From Excoecaria cochinchinensis (Eukaryota > Streptophyta > Magnoliopsida > Malpighiales > Euphorbiaceae), in the NCBI GenBank assembly GCA_947683425.1, contig CANTUQ010000073.1, forward strand, positions 15,901,501-15,965,500: a stretch of 64,000 nt of DNA, read 5' to 3'. The first letter of the stretch is position 1; the number at the start of each line of letters is the position of its first letter. The translations under genes and the position numbers were made by a program. This document shows positions 1-11,190 of the stretch, piece by piece. Below the pieces are notes generated by a model. It made no database searches. It was not told the origin of the DNA and saw only the letters and a program-made list of their open reading frames with translations.

Positions 1-69
1 ATATATATTGTATGATTCGACACATGATTTGAATGATGCATGACCTGCTAGAGTCAAGTAAGTGGATAG

Positions 70-300
70 TTAGGCATGCTTAATAGAGTCTCTTAGTTGC
101 AGCCCTCAGTTCTATTTGGATCCTGATCAAGTCCCCGTTTGGTTCCTCGCGAACCCCTCTTGTAAAATGTTTTGAATGCGACAAAAATAAAATGGTTTTT
201 GATTCGTACCCATAAGGTACACTATGCATTCCATTAGTGCCCGTAAGGTAAGCTATGCGTTTACTCGTTATCCACTATTGTGAGTCAGCAGGTATTCTGT
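70..300 (+). other. LTR stem-loop string (window-start copy)
   Basis: It begins with TTAGGCATGCTTAA at 70-83, palindromic except for one position that can form a G-U pair. GGTTC-ctcgc-GAACC and GTACC-cataa-GGTAC follow. The same order of small inverted repeats recurs in the other Tekay-type LTRs of this window. Function is unknown; a structured RNA leader is an inference. Confidence 0.6.
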
Positions 301-1441
301 TTGTTTTATCTGATATGAACAAGAGAATGTGATATCTGAATGAGCATGATTTTAGACATGTGAATCAGTTATGTATTCGAATGTGATTATGAATCTCTGA
401 ATGGATTGAGTGTGACTCAAACATGTGAATTGGACATAATTATCTGTATATATATCATATGGTGAATGTGTTTGAATACAATCATTTATGGGTATAAGTA
501 CGGGAATTAAGATGTGCACGACTGTGATCATGATCTATCGAATGCCATGAGTATAGTTTATTATGTTATGTTTATGAGAATGTGAATCCGACCAGATATA
601 CTATAAGCATATGAATCAATATGTACATGAATGGGAGCTTGAATTACGGATAGTTATGGTTAATTGGTATGTATATGAATGTGATTTTGTATTGTTAACT
701 ATTATGGTTTAGCATGTGAATTAGTATGCATAAGAAGGCGATCTGGACTATTGTATGATTACATATGTATTATTGGGGTGCAATGCATGTGGATCGGCTT
801 CGGTAAGTGCATGTACAGTAATGTATGATGATGAGGCAAGTTAAAGTGTATAAGAATCTGATCTTGAACTAGTGTATGCTCTGAATGTAATATTATGCTA
901 TATGTTCCTTTGGTCTCAGCTATCGTAGTATCTTCGGCATGTTGTCATGTGTCTACGTTTCATGGCATGATATTTTATGTGATAGAGTTGTGCAGTGGAA
1001 GTTTGGTGTTTTGACGTCTTCCCTTGGGCTTCGGCTAGTGTGTGTGTGTACTTTGACATAACAAAAGTAGGTTTAGATAGCTAGTGTTCATGGCATGATA
1101 GTTGTGTGCATTATTGAACGGTAATCGTATAGCATGCGAATGGGTTTTCAGTTAAGATATGGGTACTTGGATATGACAATTTCATGTGTAAACCTCATGT
1201 GACTATGCACGGTAAGGTACTGATATCCGATACCTCGGTAAGTATATGCGTGTGAGATTGTATGTAGTTCAGCATGGTAATACTTGTATCGTGTATAGTA
1301 CTCTATCTGCATTAGTTTGTTTTCGACATGAGTATATGGATATGGATATGAGTGTCCGAATGAATGCCTTTAATATGCAAGCGTGATTATATATGTGATA
1401 TGAATGTCTGCATATGCCATTTGCATGTGTTATACCTTGGC

Positions 1442-1527
1442 GACCATTGTGAATGGCCGTCCATATCACTTGTTTGTTCCTCCCCACTAAGCGTTATCGC
1501 TTAACACGGGTTCTTTTCTCGTGCAGG
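1442..1527 (+). other. Triple-hairpin block near LTR 3' end
   Basis: Three adjacent inverted repeats: CCAT-tgtga-ATGG, TAAGCG-ttat-CGCTTA and GCACG-n11-CGTGC, with CCCCACTAAGC leading the second. The block sits about 460 bp before the LTR end, the same relative place as in the related LTRs. The last hairpin ends CGTGCAGG, which also looks like a splice acceptor. Confidence 0.6.
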
Positions 1528-1944
1528 TGGTAGGTTTGGTTCTGTTCGAGTCGAGCATCTGCAAGGTCGGCCACATAGGAGTTAGAAGTTGTGTATTTTG
1601 TTCAGCTTCTGTATTTTGGATTTTGTATTTCCGTAGTCTTATGTATATGTAATTATATGTAAGGAACTGGATGTAATATTAGGCTATGTAAATGTTATTA
1701 TATTTATGTTTAAAGTTGTTCCTTGGTTTTATCGTTCGCCTTATGCTTCCGCTGACCAAATGAGTGAATGTGTGTATGTATGTGTATATGCTTCCGCTTA
1801 GTGCCTGCGTGTGTGTGAGTTAATGCATGACTAGCTTTTGCCCACAAGGTAAGTTTTTCATTATCCCGTATTTACGCATGTATGTGAGTGAGCGTCGGTA
1901 GCGCTCTCCGGTGTCCTTCCAACGGGGACGTAGGGGGTGTTACA

Positions 1945-2760
1945 GATACATATTAAATTGATCGTAAATGACAAACCGAACAAAGTATAGAGCGACAAGA
2001 GTCATTAGTGCAAAAGATAAAGTTAATGAGAATAGTAATAAAGAGAATAAAACAAATAATTAAAGTAAAACATTGAAATTGATCAATGATAGTAAAGTGA
2101 ACAAGTATAAAGATTTATAGTGTAAATAATAGTGGAATCGATAAGTGTAAAGGTTAGCAGTATGAGTGATAGTGAAAGTGTTAATGGTATAATAGCGAAT
2201 AACGAATTACAGAGTAGTGATAAAGGTAAAGACATTGATTAGTGATAATAGTGATAATGACAAAGATAAGGATAGTGAACACCATTAAGGTATGTTATAA
2301 ACTGTTTAAAAGACCTAAAAATAATTAACCTAAATATAGTAAAATAATTAAGTGATCAAGTATGTAGGATTAGTATGGAAAACTTAGGATAAGTATCCAC
2401 CACTGGGCATTTTAATGCTCAGCGCATAGTGTGTTAAATGCACGCAGGTTGTAATAGTTAGACGTGGCCGAAGACGTAGAACCAATTGCAGATTCAGCAA
2501 CAGTAAGGATGGAAGGATTTGCATGGCACGTATACGAGCGTAGTTGGGGAAAGCCATGGTATGGATAGGTAACTTATGTGTGAATGTATTGTTATGTTAT
2601 TGTGTATGTATTGTTGTGTTTGTTATAAAAAAAATTCAGAGCTTTCAAGTGTATCATCAGTGATCCGCATCATTTAAGGGTATAAGGGTGTCATATACCT
2701 CATGGAGGCACGTGATAGCAACATTGCCATCGATGCCGTATAAATATTTTAACACAAACC
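1945..2760. other. AT-rich intergenic/old repeat remnant, no gene
   Basis: I see no gene here. The first 450 bp are AT-rich with loose repeats of short phrases such as GTGATAATAG. Around 2397-2455 a diverged version of the Tekay hairpin block is visible (CCACTGGGCATTTTAATGCT, then GCACGCAGGT), so part of this stretch is probably a much older LTR remnant. The boundary to the Tat fragment at 2761 is abrupt and has no visible terminal motif. Confidence 0.5.
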
Positions 2761-4138
2761 ACTAGGGCAAACTGGACCCGATCATAAATGCTGGTGGGGG
2801 CACATTATTATGCCTGGGCTTCTTCTGGCTCCCTCTCTTTTCCAGATCTATGATATGCTTGGAATCGATCGGATCCTGAATCGCATGCCTCAGTGCCTTA
2901 CAATCATTAGTCGTGTGCCCGGTATGCTGGTGATATCCGCAATACTCCTCATCCTTGTGCCATGGCAGACCCTGGGTCCTAGAGGGTCGTGGTGGTAGGG
3001 GTTGCAACTTTCCCTTTTTCATCGGCCTCCTGAGTACCCAAGAAAGAGACCTCCCCAGATATGAGAAATGCCTCGGCACAATATTTGTAGCTAAAACCTT
3101 AGTCGTCTTTCTTATGCCACTGCTGGAGCTTGCTTGCCTATTTGCCCCCTGGTTGCTTCTGCCCTTCTTTGCATAACTTTCGTTACCTACTCTTCTCGTA
3201 AGGTTCTCTCCCTCAGCCTCGATGGCAATGTCCTTCAGTGACTCCCAATCCTTCAAACCTTTCATTTTCAGCCCATCCTTCAGATACGGGCTAGCATTCT
3301 TAATGAAAAGCTGAATCTGATCCTAAGTATCTGGCTTTCTCTTCATCTCCATCACCCGGTTTCTCCATCGGGTCAGAGACTCGTGAAATGACTCGCCAGA
3401 CTTCTGTTGCAGCAATTCCAAATCCTTCAGTGTCACCTCCATCCTCGTGCTACAGTCATATTGCCCGAGGAATTCTTCTGTTAACAGATCCCAATCCTCC
3501 TTAGTCCTCCAATCTAAACCATGGTACCAATCCACCGCCGGGCCAGTTAAGCTCAAATAGAAGTATTCTATCTTCTGTCTCTTTGTCAAAGTAGTACCCT
3601 TCATTACCAACGAGTACTGCTTTATGTATGCGGTAAGATCAGAAGTGCCATCAAACTTTGGGACATCTGGCATTTTGAAATTCATAGGGATCAGATCCTC
3701 TCCCTCCAATTCTTTGTCCTCAGGGTTCATCCCTCGTCCTCGAGTTAGCATTCTCGACATTGCTACGAATTTTTCCTCCATCTTCTTCCAGATGGCTTCT
3801 TCTGTTTGAGGTGCCTTTCTCCTTATTGATGTTGGCTCCTTGTATTCATCTTCTTCCAATTCCTCTTCAACATTACAGGCAACCCTTCTTCTCTACACTG
3901 CAAACATATTGGCTCTTAAATCCATTGGTGGTGGGCGATTTTCTTCTTGTGGGTCCTCTTTGACCTCCTCCTGTTCATTTTGTCTCATGGGAGGAGGAGA
4001 TGGGTTCTGTAGTGCGGCAGGCTAGGCCATTCTTGCCATTATGGCCATTATTCTATTCTCAAAGTCCTCAAACTGCCTCCCTACTTCTTCAGCTATCATA
4101 GCCCTGGTGGCATTTATCCCTTTTGGTGAGTTAGCCAT
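2761..4138 (-). pseudogene. Tat gag, truncated and stop-containing
   Basis: This encodes the capsid/nucleocapsid precursor of a Tat-lineage Ty3/gypsy element. Reading from 4138, the start MANS and the capsid core (GPAVDWYHGLD near 3540, then STRMEVTLKDLELLQQ) match the other two gag copies. A variant zinc knuckle CGYHQHTGHTTNDC (C-x2-H-x4-H-x4-C) is intact near 2905-2945. A stop at about 3325 replaces a Gln codon (PDTQDQ in the reverse-strand copy), and more stops lie in the first 300 bp. The frame ends at 2762 just after SSLP, so the acidic C-terminal part and all of pol are missing. Non-functional. Confidence 0.85.
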
Positions 4139-4269
4139 ATAGAAAGCTGGGAGGAGGTAGCGTGACTGCTTTTCGGAAAATGAGTCCGAATATTCTGCCA
4201 TTTATGGCAAGTCGAATAATGGATTTCTGCGTAGCCACCCACGAGGATCTCTTGACCACCTGGGTAGAT

Positions 4270-4515
4270 CTATGATGGTTGCAAAACATATCCGGTCAGG
4301 ATGATGCATGAAGTACATATAATGCATGGTCGTGATACGCAGCATCCACAAATCACATGCAAGCAAGTAGATCCTTCCAACCTTATCACTCCCACACAAG
4401 AGGTCATAGTCTCTTTCTTAGGTGGGCTTGGTCCATGGGTTAACAGGGAACCCAATGGACACATATGGTGCACAGTGGAAAACCGGTAGCATAAACTCTC
4501 TTGACTAATGTGCAT
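4270..4515 (-). other. Conserved leader ORF upstream of gag (copy 1)
   Basis: A short open frame in the Tat leader containing KKETMTSCVGVIRLEGS and CLHVICGCC. Nearly the same peptide is predicted in the leaders at 11759-11962 and, fused in frame with gag, at 38147-38492. No known domain is recognised. It may be an upstream ORF or an N-terminal gag extension, or simply conserved leader RNA. Confidence 0.35.
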
Positions 4516-4727
4516 ACGTGTGGATTTTGATCATTGTGTATTTAGACTGTCCGAATAAATCAACATGGGCCTATCGGGGAATGGAAGCCTTTGATTAAGT
4601 GACCAATCAAATTATTTGAGTTTGTCCAATACATAATGGTCCAAACAGGAAGCATAGTGTTATGGTTCATACCACCTAGGGAAAGTATCTATTTCTATTA
4701 CATGAGCTTTGGCTAGGGTGATGACAC

Positions 4728-5126
4728 TGTAACAACCCGGATTACACCCTAGTAGGATTTACGATGTTTCGGTAAGTTTGTGGATGTGTTTTAGTAAGAG
4801 TGGACATATTGGAATGAGTGTTAGGGTGAGTGAATAAATTGTGTGGAGGATTGGTCAAGTTAAGGAATTAGAGATTTCCAGTGAGGATTCTGTCGCGAGC
4901 GCGACAGAACACTCTTACTAGAAATCTAATTGTGACAGGATTAAATTGGATTTTGGAGTTGGGTTTGGACAAGTGGCAGCTTAGAAGGAGTTAGGAAGGG
5001 TTTGTGAGACACATGTCTTAAGGTGGACATGTGGCTTGAGGAGAAAGTGCCAAGTGGACTTTTGCATGCAATATAAGTGATTTTAGTGGGAAAATCTGTC
5101 CTCAAAGTTGGATTACATGCATTTGG
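4728..5126 (+). mobile_element. LTR A, first part (Tekay-type LTR)
   Basis: It begins TGTAACAACCCGG and matches the start of the element B LTRs (TGTAATAGCCCG, CCTAGTAGGATTT). It carries the GC-rich inverted repeat CTGTCGCGAGCGCGACAGA at about 4891-4909. It stops at 5126, where the gag-only element entered. The last five bases, TTTGG at 5122-5126, are repeated at 49861-49865, where LTR A resumes. Confidence 0.88.
5122..5126. repeat. Target-site duplication TTTGG (left)
   Basis: TTTGG directly precedes the terminal TGTAAC of the reverse-strand element, and the same five bases follow its other terminus at 49861-49865. A 5-bp duplication is the usual footprint of Ty3/gypsy integration, so 5127-49860 arrived as one unit and was enlarged later. 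Confidence 0.92.
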
Positions 5127-5483
5127 TGTAACGCCCCAATGGCCCTAGGGAGGACAAGGGGACACTACACGATACTAAACATGCTGAACTATATCCCATT
5201 AACATTATTCGTTATCTTAATATGTTCACTAATGACACTAACATACATTAATGACTATAAAACCATACACTACCACTAGTTCATCATAGTCCACACTTGA
5301 CAATTTACAGTTTCACTTTTCTTAACTTACATATCACTATACAAGTTACAAAAAGAAAAGTTATTACAAAAATGGAGCTCAATCTACACAAAATCATTCC
5401 AAACTTCAACCCAAAAATAAATACTTCCAGCTCCTAAGGTGGCCTGCAGAACTTACTTCAAAACTTGACTCCAATCCACAACC

Positions 5484-5530
5484 TACACGAGAGACATGCA
5501 CCCGTGCTAAGCGATAACATTTAGTGAGGA
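5484..5530 (-). other. Hairpin block near LTR end (gag-only element, 3' LTR)
   Basis: On the minus strand this reads CACTAAATGTTATCGCTTAG followed by GCACG-n12-CGTGT. It matches the block of the Tekay LTRs and lies about 400 bp from the LTR end. The first stem is weaker here because TAAGC has become TAAAT; the 5' LTR copy at 47661-47705 keeps a better version. Confidence 0.5.
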
Positions 5531-5884
5531 TGTAGATAAACAAATACTAACACAAGCATTCACAGGTTACTATACAATAAGAGGACATGTTCCAACCATA
5601 CACCATATCACGTAACAATCACTAAGTCAATAATTCATTAACATGCCGATATCCAATAGTTCATTTTTAAACAGAGAGTCATGCATTAACTATAAGATGA
5701 TAATCACATGCCCATGCTCAATATCTCATATTGTACCATGCTAATAATCACTACACTAAGCCAGCGGAAGGCTTCACTAACAAGATCACTAGTTCACTTA
5801 GCATGGCATTGCTATTACACCATCAAATGAGTGCAATGTTATTAATACATATGTAGAACACAATCATACACACACATTTATCGT

Positions 5885-6060
5885 TAATAGCCTGAATCGT
5901 TTTAGAGGAAGATACGGGTACAATAGTTATTATTCACTAGAGACCGAAGTCCCAAATATTATATCACTAGATACCCGTCAGTATCGATCACTAGACACCC
6001 GTCGGTGCATACTAGCCACCGCAATTCACTAGCCCTTCATAAGCATGCTTATTTATCCAT
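5885..6060 (-). other. LTR stem-loop string with covarying palindrome (gag-only element)
   Basis: It contains ATAAGCATGCTTAT at 6039-6052, a perfect 14-base palindrome at the place where other LTRs have TTAGGCATGCCTAA or ATAGGCATGCCTAT. Small inverted repeats follow on the minus strand, among them GATAC/GTATC and CACC/GGTG stems around a four-to-five-base loop. The 5' LTR repeats the palindrome unchanged at 48215-48228. Confidence 0.6.
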
Positions 6061-6386
6061 GACTCGACTATAGGGTATTAGTTTATTTATTCATTATGCA
6101 CTCATTCTCATGGCACAATTTATTCGCATGTTAATCAATCACATAGTAGTATACATTTGCATAGTGTTATTCAACCACATAATAAAATTTAAACGCATGA
6201 TAAAATACTTGTGTAGTTTTCCAAGCAACATCAATAATACCAACCAACACGTAATAATAAACTCATATTATTGCATGCCTTGCATATAATAAAGTTATAT
6301 TATAATGCAATTAAACTTAATTAAGCCTTGTGATGCATCCTTAAATCTCATAATGTTTTAAAAGAAAAGACAATGTTGAAGTATCT

Positions 6387-6650
6387 CACGATGGCAACTA
6401 ATTATGTTGTGACCGTCACATACCTCAAATTTATAAAACGGAATGCAAAACTTCTTACCTCACGGTGACAACCGATTTGGTTGTGACCGTGACATACGAA
6501 GCAATTCTAGGATAGAATGCAAGCCAGGGTACCTCATGGTGGCAACTAGACTTATTGTGATCATGATATACCACTTCTATCTGGACAAAATGCAACACTT
6601 GCAAGCATCACGGTGACAACCTAAGGGTTGTGACCGTGACCCATGCAAAA
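6387..6650 (-). repeat. 73-bp tandem hairpin repeat, 4 units
   Basis: Four units begin at about 6387, 6461, 6533 and 6607. Each is built on an inverted repeat of the form TCACGGTGACAACC, then a 4-6 base loop, then GGTTGTGACCGTGA, followed by about 35 bp of spacer. The unit at 6461 is close to perfect. The 5' LTR has four units (48565-48825) and LTR D has six (61535-61940), so copy number varies within the family. Confidence 0.8.
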
Positions 6651-7663
6651 TTGCCAATACACAGCTGTGTTTTACCAAAACACAGTTGTGCTATAAGCAC
6701 ACCTTGCATTCTCGCATTCACTATCTTTTGGCAAATCAACTCAGAACTCTTTCACATCTACCTCATCAACTCACATGCCATTTCAACACAATTAAACCCT
6801 TATGTGCATCTTTCTAAACTCACCATAAAAATCGGCATAAGCAATCAAACTAGATATCAAAATCACACAACCCCAAATTTTGGCATGACCATAGCATCTA
6901 CTACCCACTACATATCAATATCTCTATTCCATTTTAACAATCAATTTACACTAATTCACTATCCAATTCAAGTCAATTAACAATATAACACATAATAAAC
7001 ACATAATTTAAAACATCAAATCATATCAATTCACACTCAATCCCTAACCTCTTGAAATACTCCTTCCTTTCTCCTTTATAAGACCTTCTCTTTACCCTTG
7101 GCTAGTCTACTTGACTCTTCACCTCATATACACATACAACACATGTGAAATTCCATTAAACTATACTCCCAGCTTAAAATTCAAATCAGAAATAGAAGGA
7201 GATGAAGAAGAAAACTCTATACCAAGACTTACCTTTCTTGCTGAGTACTTAATCTTCTTAATTATTGCTACTTAATTCTTAGAAATCCATGGAAAAATGA
7301 AGAACAAGAGAAAGAGGGAGACGGATGAGGAGTTGAAGAACAAAAGAAGAAGTATGAAATGAAGAAGAGACCTATTGATAGAATTTCCCCCATTCTCTCA
7401 TCTCTAAACCCTTAAATGTGCATGCAATGAGGAGGTGTCAATTTCCCTTTCCCTCTTAAGCTAGGTGGCCGGCTCCTACAAGCCCATATGGCTTCCACTA
7501 ATATTTAATTGACATTAATTAATCACCACTTATCACTTAATCATGCAAGTTACATTTTAGCCACTACAATATTTTATTTCCTTACAATTAAGTCCCTAAT
7601 TAACACTCATGCAATTACACTATTCACACTCAATATTACCAAGGTAATTTTTGTGTTGTTACA

Positions 7664-7680
7664 ACTCTCCCCCACTTAAG
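7664..7680 (-). promoter_or_regulatory. Polypurine tract of gag-only element
   Basis: On the minus strand CTTAAGTGGGGGAGAGT runs directly into the LTR start TGTAAC. This is the usual primer for plus-strand DNA synthesis in LTR retrotransposons, and it fixes the element's orientation. Confidence 0.8.
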
Positions 7681-7767
7681 AAATTTCGTCCGCGAAATTC
7701 TCTTACTCATAGTCATGGCATTACAACATCATGCAAAATACTAACTCAAACAAATGCATCTATAACT

Positions 7768-8663
7768 CTAACTCATACCAGGTATATTATCTTGATCTCT
7801 TTTGTCTTCCTCTAAAGTCATAGCATAAACCTTTCCAGTCGGTACGTTAGGTCCTTCCACTATTTCTAAAGCAATGCCCGATCACTGTCCAACTTGACCA
7901 GTTCCACTCCCGGCTCTACCTCTTCTTTCACCCATAGGGGTTGGTACACTATCCCTTCTTAATTGCATAGTTACATTCTCTTGTGCTTGAGGGCACTTTG
8001 CTACCATATGATCAGAATATCTGCATTTGAAGCAAGCTCCGGTAAGCTTCCGACATACTCCCCAATGTGATTTCTCGCAATGCTCACATGGCACTAGAAC
8101 ACTCCCTCTACTTGAAGGAGCTGTAACTCCAACTTCAAAAACTCGTGTTCGCTTACTCAACTTATCACAGCTCACTGCTTTTGGGGTTGCACTATACAAA
8201 CCTTGGTTATCCCTTATTTTATTAACTTTCTTTTCCGAGCTGTACTCAAGTCCACTATCTTGTGCCTTTTTCTTTTGATTCTTTCTTTGAACTATCTCAG
8301 ACTATTCCACCTTTAAAGCAGCTTGCACCAACTAGAAATAACTTACCGTTTGCATCAATGTCATAGCCGCTAACAATCCCTTAATCATTTCATCCAGCCC
8401 GTCTTTGAATTGCCGACACTAGAACTCTTCCGTCATTAGGGCATCCGTTACAACTTGCTAAAGCAACTGACTTCCTCCGTGTATTCAGCCACACTCAAGT
8501 TTCTTTGCTTGAGACTCATAAATTCCCTCCACTTAGCCTGTCAATATGCTTTAGTAACATACTTCCGTTCAAACTCGTGTACGAAGAAATCCCAAGTCAA
8601 ATTTGTAGGTCGTTGCGGATTTCTCATTACTAACTTCCACCAATCATAGGCCGGTCCTTGTAG
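7768..8663 (-). pseudogene. Gag 3' half and protease N-terminus of gag-only element
   Basis: Gag resumes on this side of the nested Tat insertion with a Retrotrans_gag-type block (YDWWKLV, TWDFFVHEFERKYV, MSLKQRNLSVAEY near 8400-8650). A cysteine-rich stretch follows, ending in a CCHC knuckle, CFKCRYSDHMVAKC (C-x2-C-x4-H-x4-C, near 7990-8030). The frame then shows KVYAMTLEE, which resembles the start of Tekay protease, and stops at 7768. Stops and frameshifts are present near 8430-8530 and at 7882. No further pol sequence follows before the polypurine tract. Confidence 0.8.
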
Positions 8664-8668
8664 CAAAG
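8664..8668. repeat. Target-site duplication CAAAG (left)
   Basis: CAAAG flanks the forward Tat element here and again at 46827-46831. With one copy and the insertion removed, the gag frame of the host element runs on without a break, which confirms both boundaries. Confidence 0.95.
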
Positions 8669-8849
8669 TGTAGACATCGGGTCCTGAGGTAGTTTAGATC
8701 AGAGTTACTCGATGAAGAAACTGGCGTCGGTTTTGGATAAGGGACGAAAGTTGTGAGTGTTCATCCTCCAGTTTTATAAGGATTGGAGGTTTTCTAGGTA
8801 AATGGGGGATTTCAGAAGTCGAAGAGAGTTCAACTTTGAAAATTGGCAT

Positions 8850-9180
8850 TTGGTTCAACAGACGGGCAGCCCGTTGGTGGCGGAGAGCCCGTCGCTCATG
8901 CAAGAGGCCCGTCTCTAATGTCGAACGCTGGTGCTCGAGGAAGGGAGCCCGTCGCTCGAATGAGAGACGCCCATCGCTCGCACCATCGCTTGGTTGAATG
9001 GCGCCTGTCACTCGCCTGAGCAATGCCCGTCAGTCGCCTGAGCGACGCCAGCTCCTCGCGGGAGATGGCCGTCTCTCATCTCTGTGCCACGTGTAGGGCC
9101 CGTCAGCCAAATGACTGCTGGTGCCCCTTGCGACCGACGCCCATCGGTAATCCACGGGTTGCCCGTCGGTCGGTGATCTG
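8850..9180 (+). repeat. CpG-rich inverted-repeat cluster in Tat LTR
   Basis: Many variants of GCCCGTCGCTCG and GAGCGACGCC alternate within 330 bp, giving numerous short stems such as GTCGCTCG against GAGCGAC. The same cluster is at 44410-44770, and weaker forms occur inside the element near 40935-40990 and 41210-41260. This is GC-rich DNA in an otherwise AT-rich LTR. Confidence 0.65.
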
Positions 9181-10739
9181 GTTGTTTAAACCGCTGGATT
9201 CTCCAAATTTTGATGGATTTTACAAAATATCTTTTAAATCTTTTTGAATTTCCCAAATCTATTAAAATATTTTTAAATATTAGATTTGATTTTAGGAATG
9301 TTCTGAAAATCATTCTGTTTTGATTTGATTTCGAAAATCCTCTTCAAATTTAAATTTCTACAAATAGGGGAAGGGAATTCAGTTTTAGGGGTTGGAAAAT
9401 TTGAGGAAAAATTCTTGATTAGAAAACTTTTTAGAAAACTAAAGATTAGAAATTTTCCAAAAAAATTTCATATTTCGATTTCTACAAAAAAGAATTTTCA
9501 TTCAAAATTTCTTATTCTTTACTTTATTTTATTCTTGAATTATGCTAATCCGAGGAAACGAGATCCATTCGTTTTCATCAATCTAGCTAATTCAGATATT
9601 CATCGCTGTCAAAATTCCAAGAAAGAGAAAATAATTTCCTTTTCTTGATTTATTTTTTAAAGTAAGATTTTTGCAACTAAAAATCTCTCCAGATCGCATG
9701 ATCACGATCCGATCCTTGTAGAACTCGAGGAGTTAAAATCTTACAACGTTCACCTTCATGAGGTAAAAATCTGAGGGTAAATATTCTGGGTCTATCATTT
9801 TGAATTTAATTATTCTTAGTAATTTCTTGTATAAAAATCCCTTTTTATTCAAATTAAAATAAAAAGGAAATTTTGATTTTTTTGGATTTTTTTCGAGAAC
9901 AGAGGCGACCGATGGGCATAAGGACCACCGACGGCCATCATTCAAGCGAGCGATCGGTCGTCGAGGGTTGCCCTTACACCCGTCTGTCGCGCCCAGAGAT
10001 GCCTGTCGGTCACACGATTTGGGCCATCCCTGGGCCTCCTTTCCCCATTTGACTCATTTTCTCCTTTTTCTTTTATTTTTAATGGTTCTCTTATGCAATT
10101 TCTTCCATTTTTCTCCTAATCATTTAATTTCATATTTATTTTGGTTCTTTAATTTTACACTAACATGTCCTTTATTTTTGTGAGTTTTTATTTTTGACTT
10201 GTTTTGTGGATTTGGAGCCATTTGATGTAGAAGCTACTGCAAAGACCTAAGGGTCTTCTCCCAGGATCATTTATCTGGACTTTATTTTTTTTTTATATAT
10301 TTTACATTATATCATTATTGGGCATAATACCCTGTTTATTCTATCTCACTAATAAAAATGGTTAAATATTTCTATTAATTAAATTGGGGTTTTTTTTTTA
10401 AAATGAGGATCAATGTCCAATTTTCCTAACAAATAAAAGTCAACATCTCAAAATTATTTTGTAATAAATATGCATGAGGGGACCAATGTCCTCACTCCTA
10501 ACATATATCCCGATTTGTGTATGAATCGCTGGCAATTTACAATGGGGGTTGTATTCCGCCCCTAGTTTTATTATAATCTATTTTTTTGTACACTTTATTT
10601 TAATTATGGTTTATCTACCGCTTTCCCTGAATGGATGATTTGCGCTTTAATTTGAATGCAATAAATTGAGTGAGAAATGGGATGAAACGATAAGTTCAAA
10701 ACTTAACTATAAATTTGACCAAGGTATGAATAAATGGGA

Positions 10740-11065
10740 AGTCTCGAACCTTCTCTGGTCTTTGGGCTCAACGAGGCGAGAGGACCATCTCAATGTTCTG
10801 TTGGGATAGGGCCTCCAAGAAACCTCTTATGCCCAGTTAAAGGCTCAAAATTCCACATTCCTGGGCGCCACGAGGCGAGAGGACCATCCCAATGTTCCAT
10901 TAGGGTGGATGCCTCCAAGACACCTCTGGTTTGACCAAGCGTGAGGCTAGAGGACCATCCTATCATCAGGGTGGAAGCCTCCAAGACACCTCCAGCTTGC
11001 CTATAATGGATATAGTAGTGCTGTCTGAGGCTCACTTCCCAATGTTCTATTGGGTGGCAACTCCA
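10740..11065 (+). repeat. Tandem repeat in the 3' part of the Tat LTR (about 4 units)
   Basis: Units of roughly 80-120 bp contain, in order, GGCGAGAGGACCATC, a CAATGTTC..TTGGG piece and GCCTCCAAGANACCTC. Spacing is irregular. The last unit contains GGGTGGCAACTCCAAGAAAC, which resembles the primer site just downstream (GTGGCAACTCCACTGGGG). The partner LTR repeats the structure at 46370-46700, and the reverse element at 23585-23790 and 24231-24260. Confidence 0.65.
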
Positions 11066-11170
11066 AGAAACCTCCTTATTGCCAAAAATGGAAGCACTTG
11101 TAATTTCTTATAAGTTTTTATAAACCTCCTCCCGAAAGCCCTGAAAGCGGGCAGTTCGGCACGCGTCACA

Positions 11171-11190
11171 GTGGCAACTCCACTGGGGAC
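11171..11190 (+). promoter_or_regulatory. Primer-binding site of forward Tat element
   Basis: GTGGCAACTCCACTGGGGAC follows the LTR end TCACA directly. TGGCRACTCCACTGGGGA-like sites are typical of Tat/Ogre elements and are thought to match a tRNA-Arg 3' end; the tRNA identity is from memory of the lineage and was not checked by alignment. Confidence 0.7.

Larger units (their letters stand above)
1..1944 (+). mobile_element. Tekay-type LTR, 3' part (5' end outside window)
   Basis: The segment ends with the LTR terminus GGGGGTGTTACA and lines up module by module with the last 1.7 kb of the solo LTR at 13000-17204: the GCATGC palindrome, the mini-hairpins, the CCCCACTAAGC block and the AACGGGGACG stretch before the end. 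No primer-binding site follows at 1945, so it is either a solo LTR or the 3' LTR of a forward-strand element lying to the left. Short open frames inside it have no family resemblance and are not called as genes. The target duplication cannot be checked because the left end is missing. Confidence 0.85.
2761..4727 (-). mobile_element. Tat-lineage retrotransposon fragment (leader and gag)
   Basis: A reverse-strand piece of the same Tat family as the two larger copies. It keeps about 590 bp of untranslated leader (4139-4727) and gag up to the region after the zinc knuckle, where it stops at 2761. LTR A interrupts the leader at 4728 after a GATGACAC that corresponds to GATGATAC in the other copies. 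The 5' LTR, if present, must lie beyond the right edge of the window on the far side of the nest. It is the oldest layer of the nest seen here. Confidence 0.85.
5127..7663 (-). repeat. 3' LTR of gag-only element
   Basis: This 2.54-kb LTR starts and ends with the inverted termini TGTAAC and GTTACA and pairs with 47302-49860. Over the first ~185 aligned bases I count about 16 differences between the two, so insertion is not recent. It contains four tandem hairpin units (6387-6650), the triple-hairpin block (5484-5530), a GCATGC palindrome (6039-6052) and, on the minus strand, a splice-donor consensus (ACTTACCTT at 7227-7235 on the plus strand). Open frames inside, such as one at 6630-6980 on the plus strand, are antisense to the LTR and resemble nothing known. 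Confidence 0.9.
8669..11170 (+). repeat. 5' LTR of forward Tat element
   Basis: This 2.50-kb LTR runs from TGTAGACATCGGG to ACGCGTCACA and pairs with 44230-46826. It holds a GC-rich cluster of CCGTCGCTCG-type inverted repeats (8850-9180), AT-rich U3 DNA with a decayed TATA position (CTACAAATAG at 9358-9367, CTATAAAC in the partner), a second GC-rich patch (9900-10020) and a tandem repeat near its 3' end (10740-11065). It differs from its partner by scattered substitutions and small indels, including about 30 bp near 9355. Confidence 0.92.

Noticed and set aside
6630..6980. 116-codon open frame on the plus strand
   Set aside because: It lies antisense in the 3' LTR of the gag-only element, has low-complexity Ser/Thr/His/Ile composition and is not open in the other LTR copy (48800-49170).
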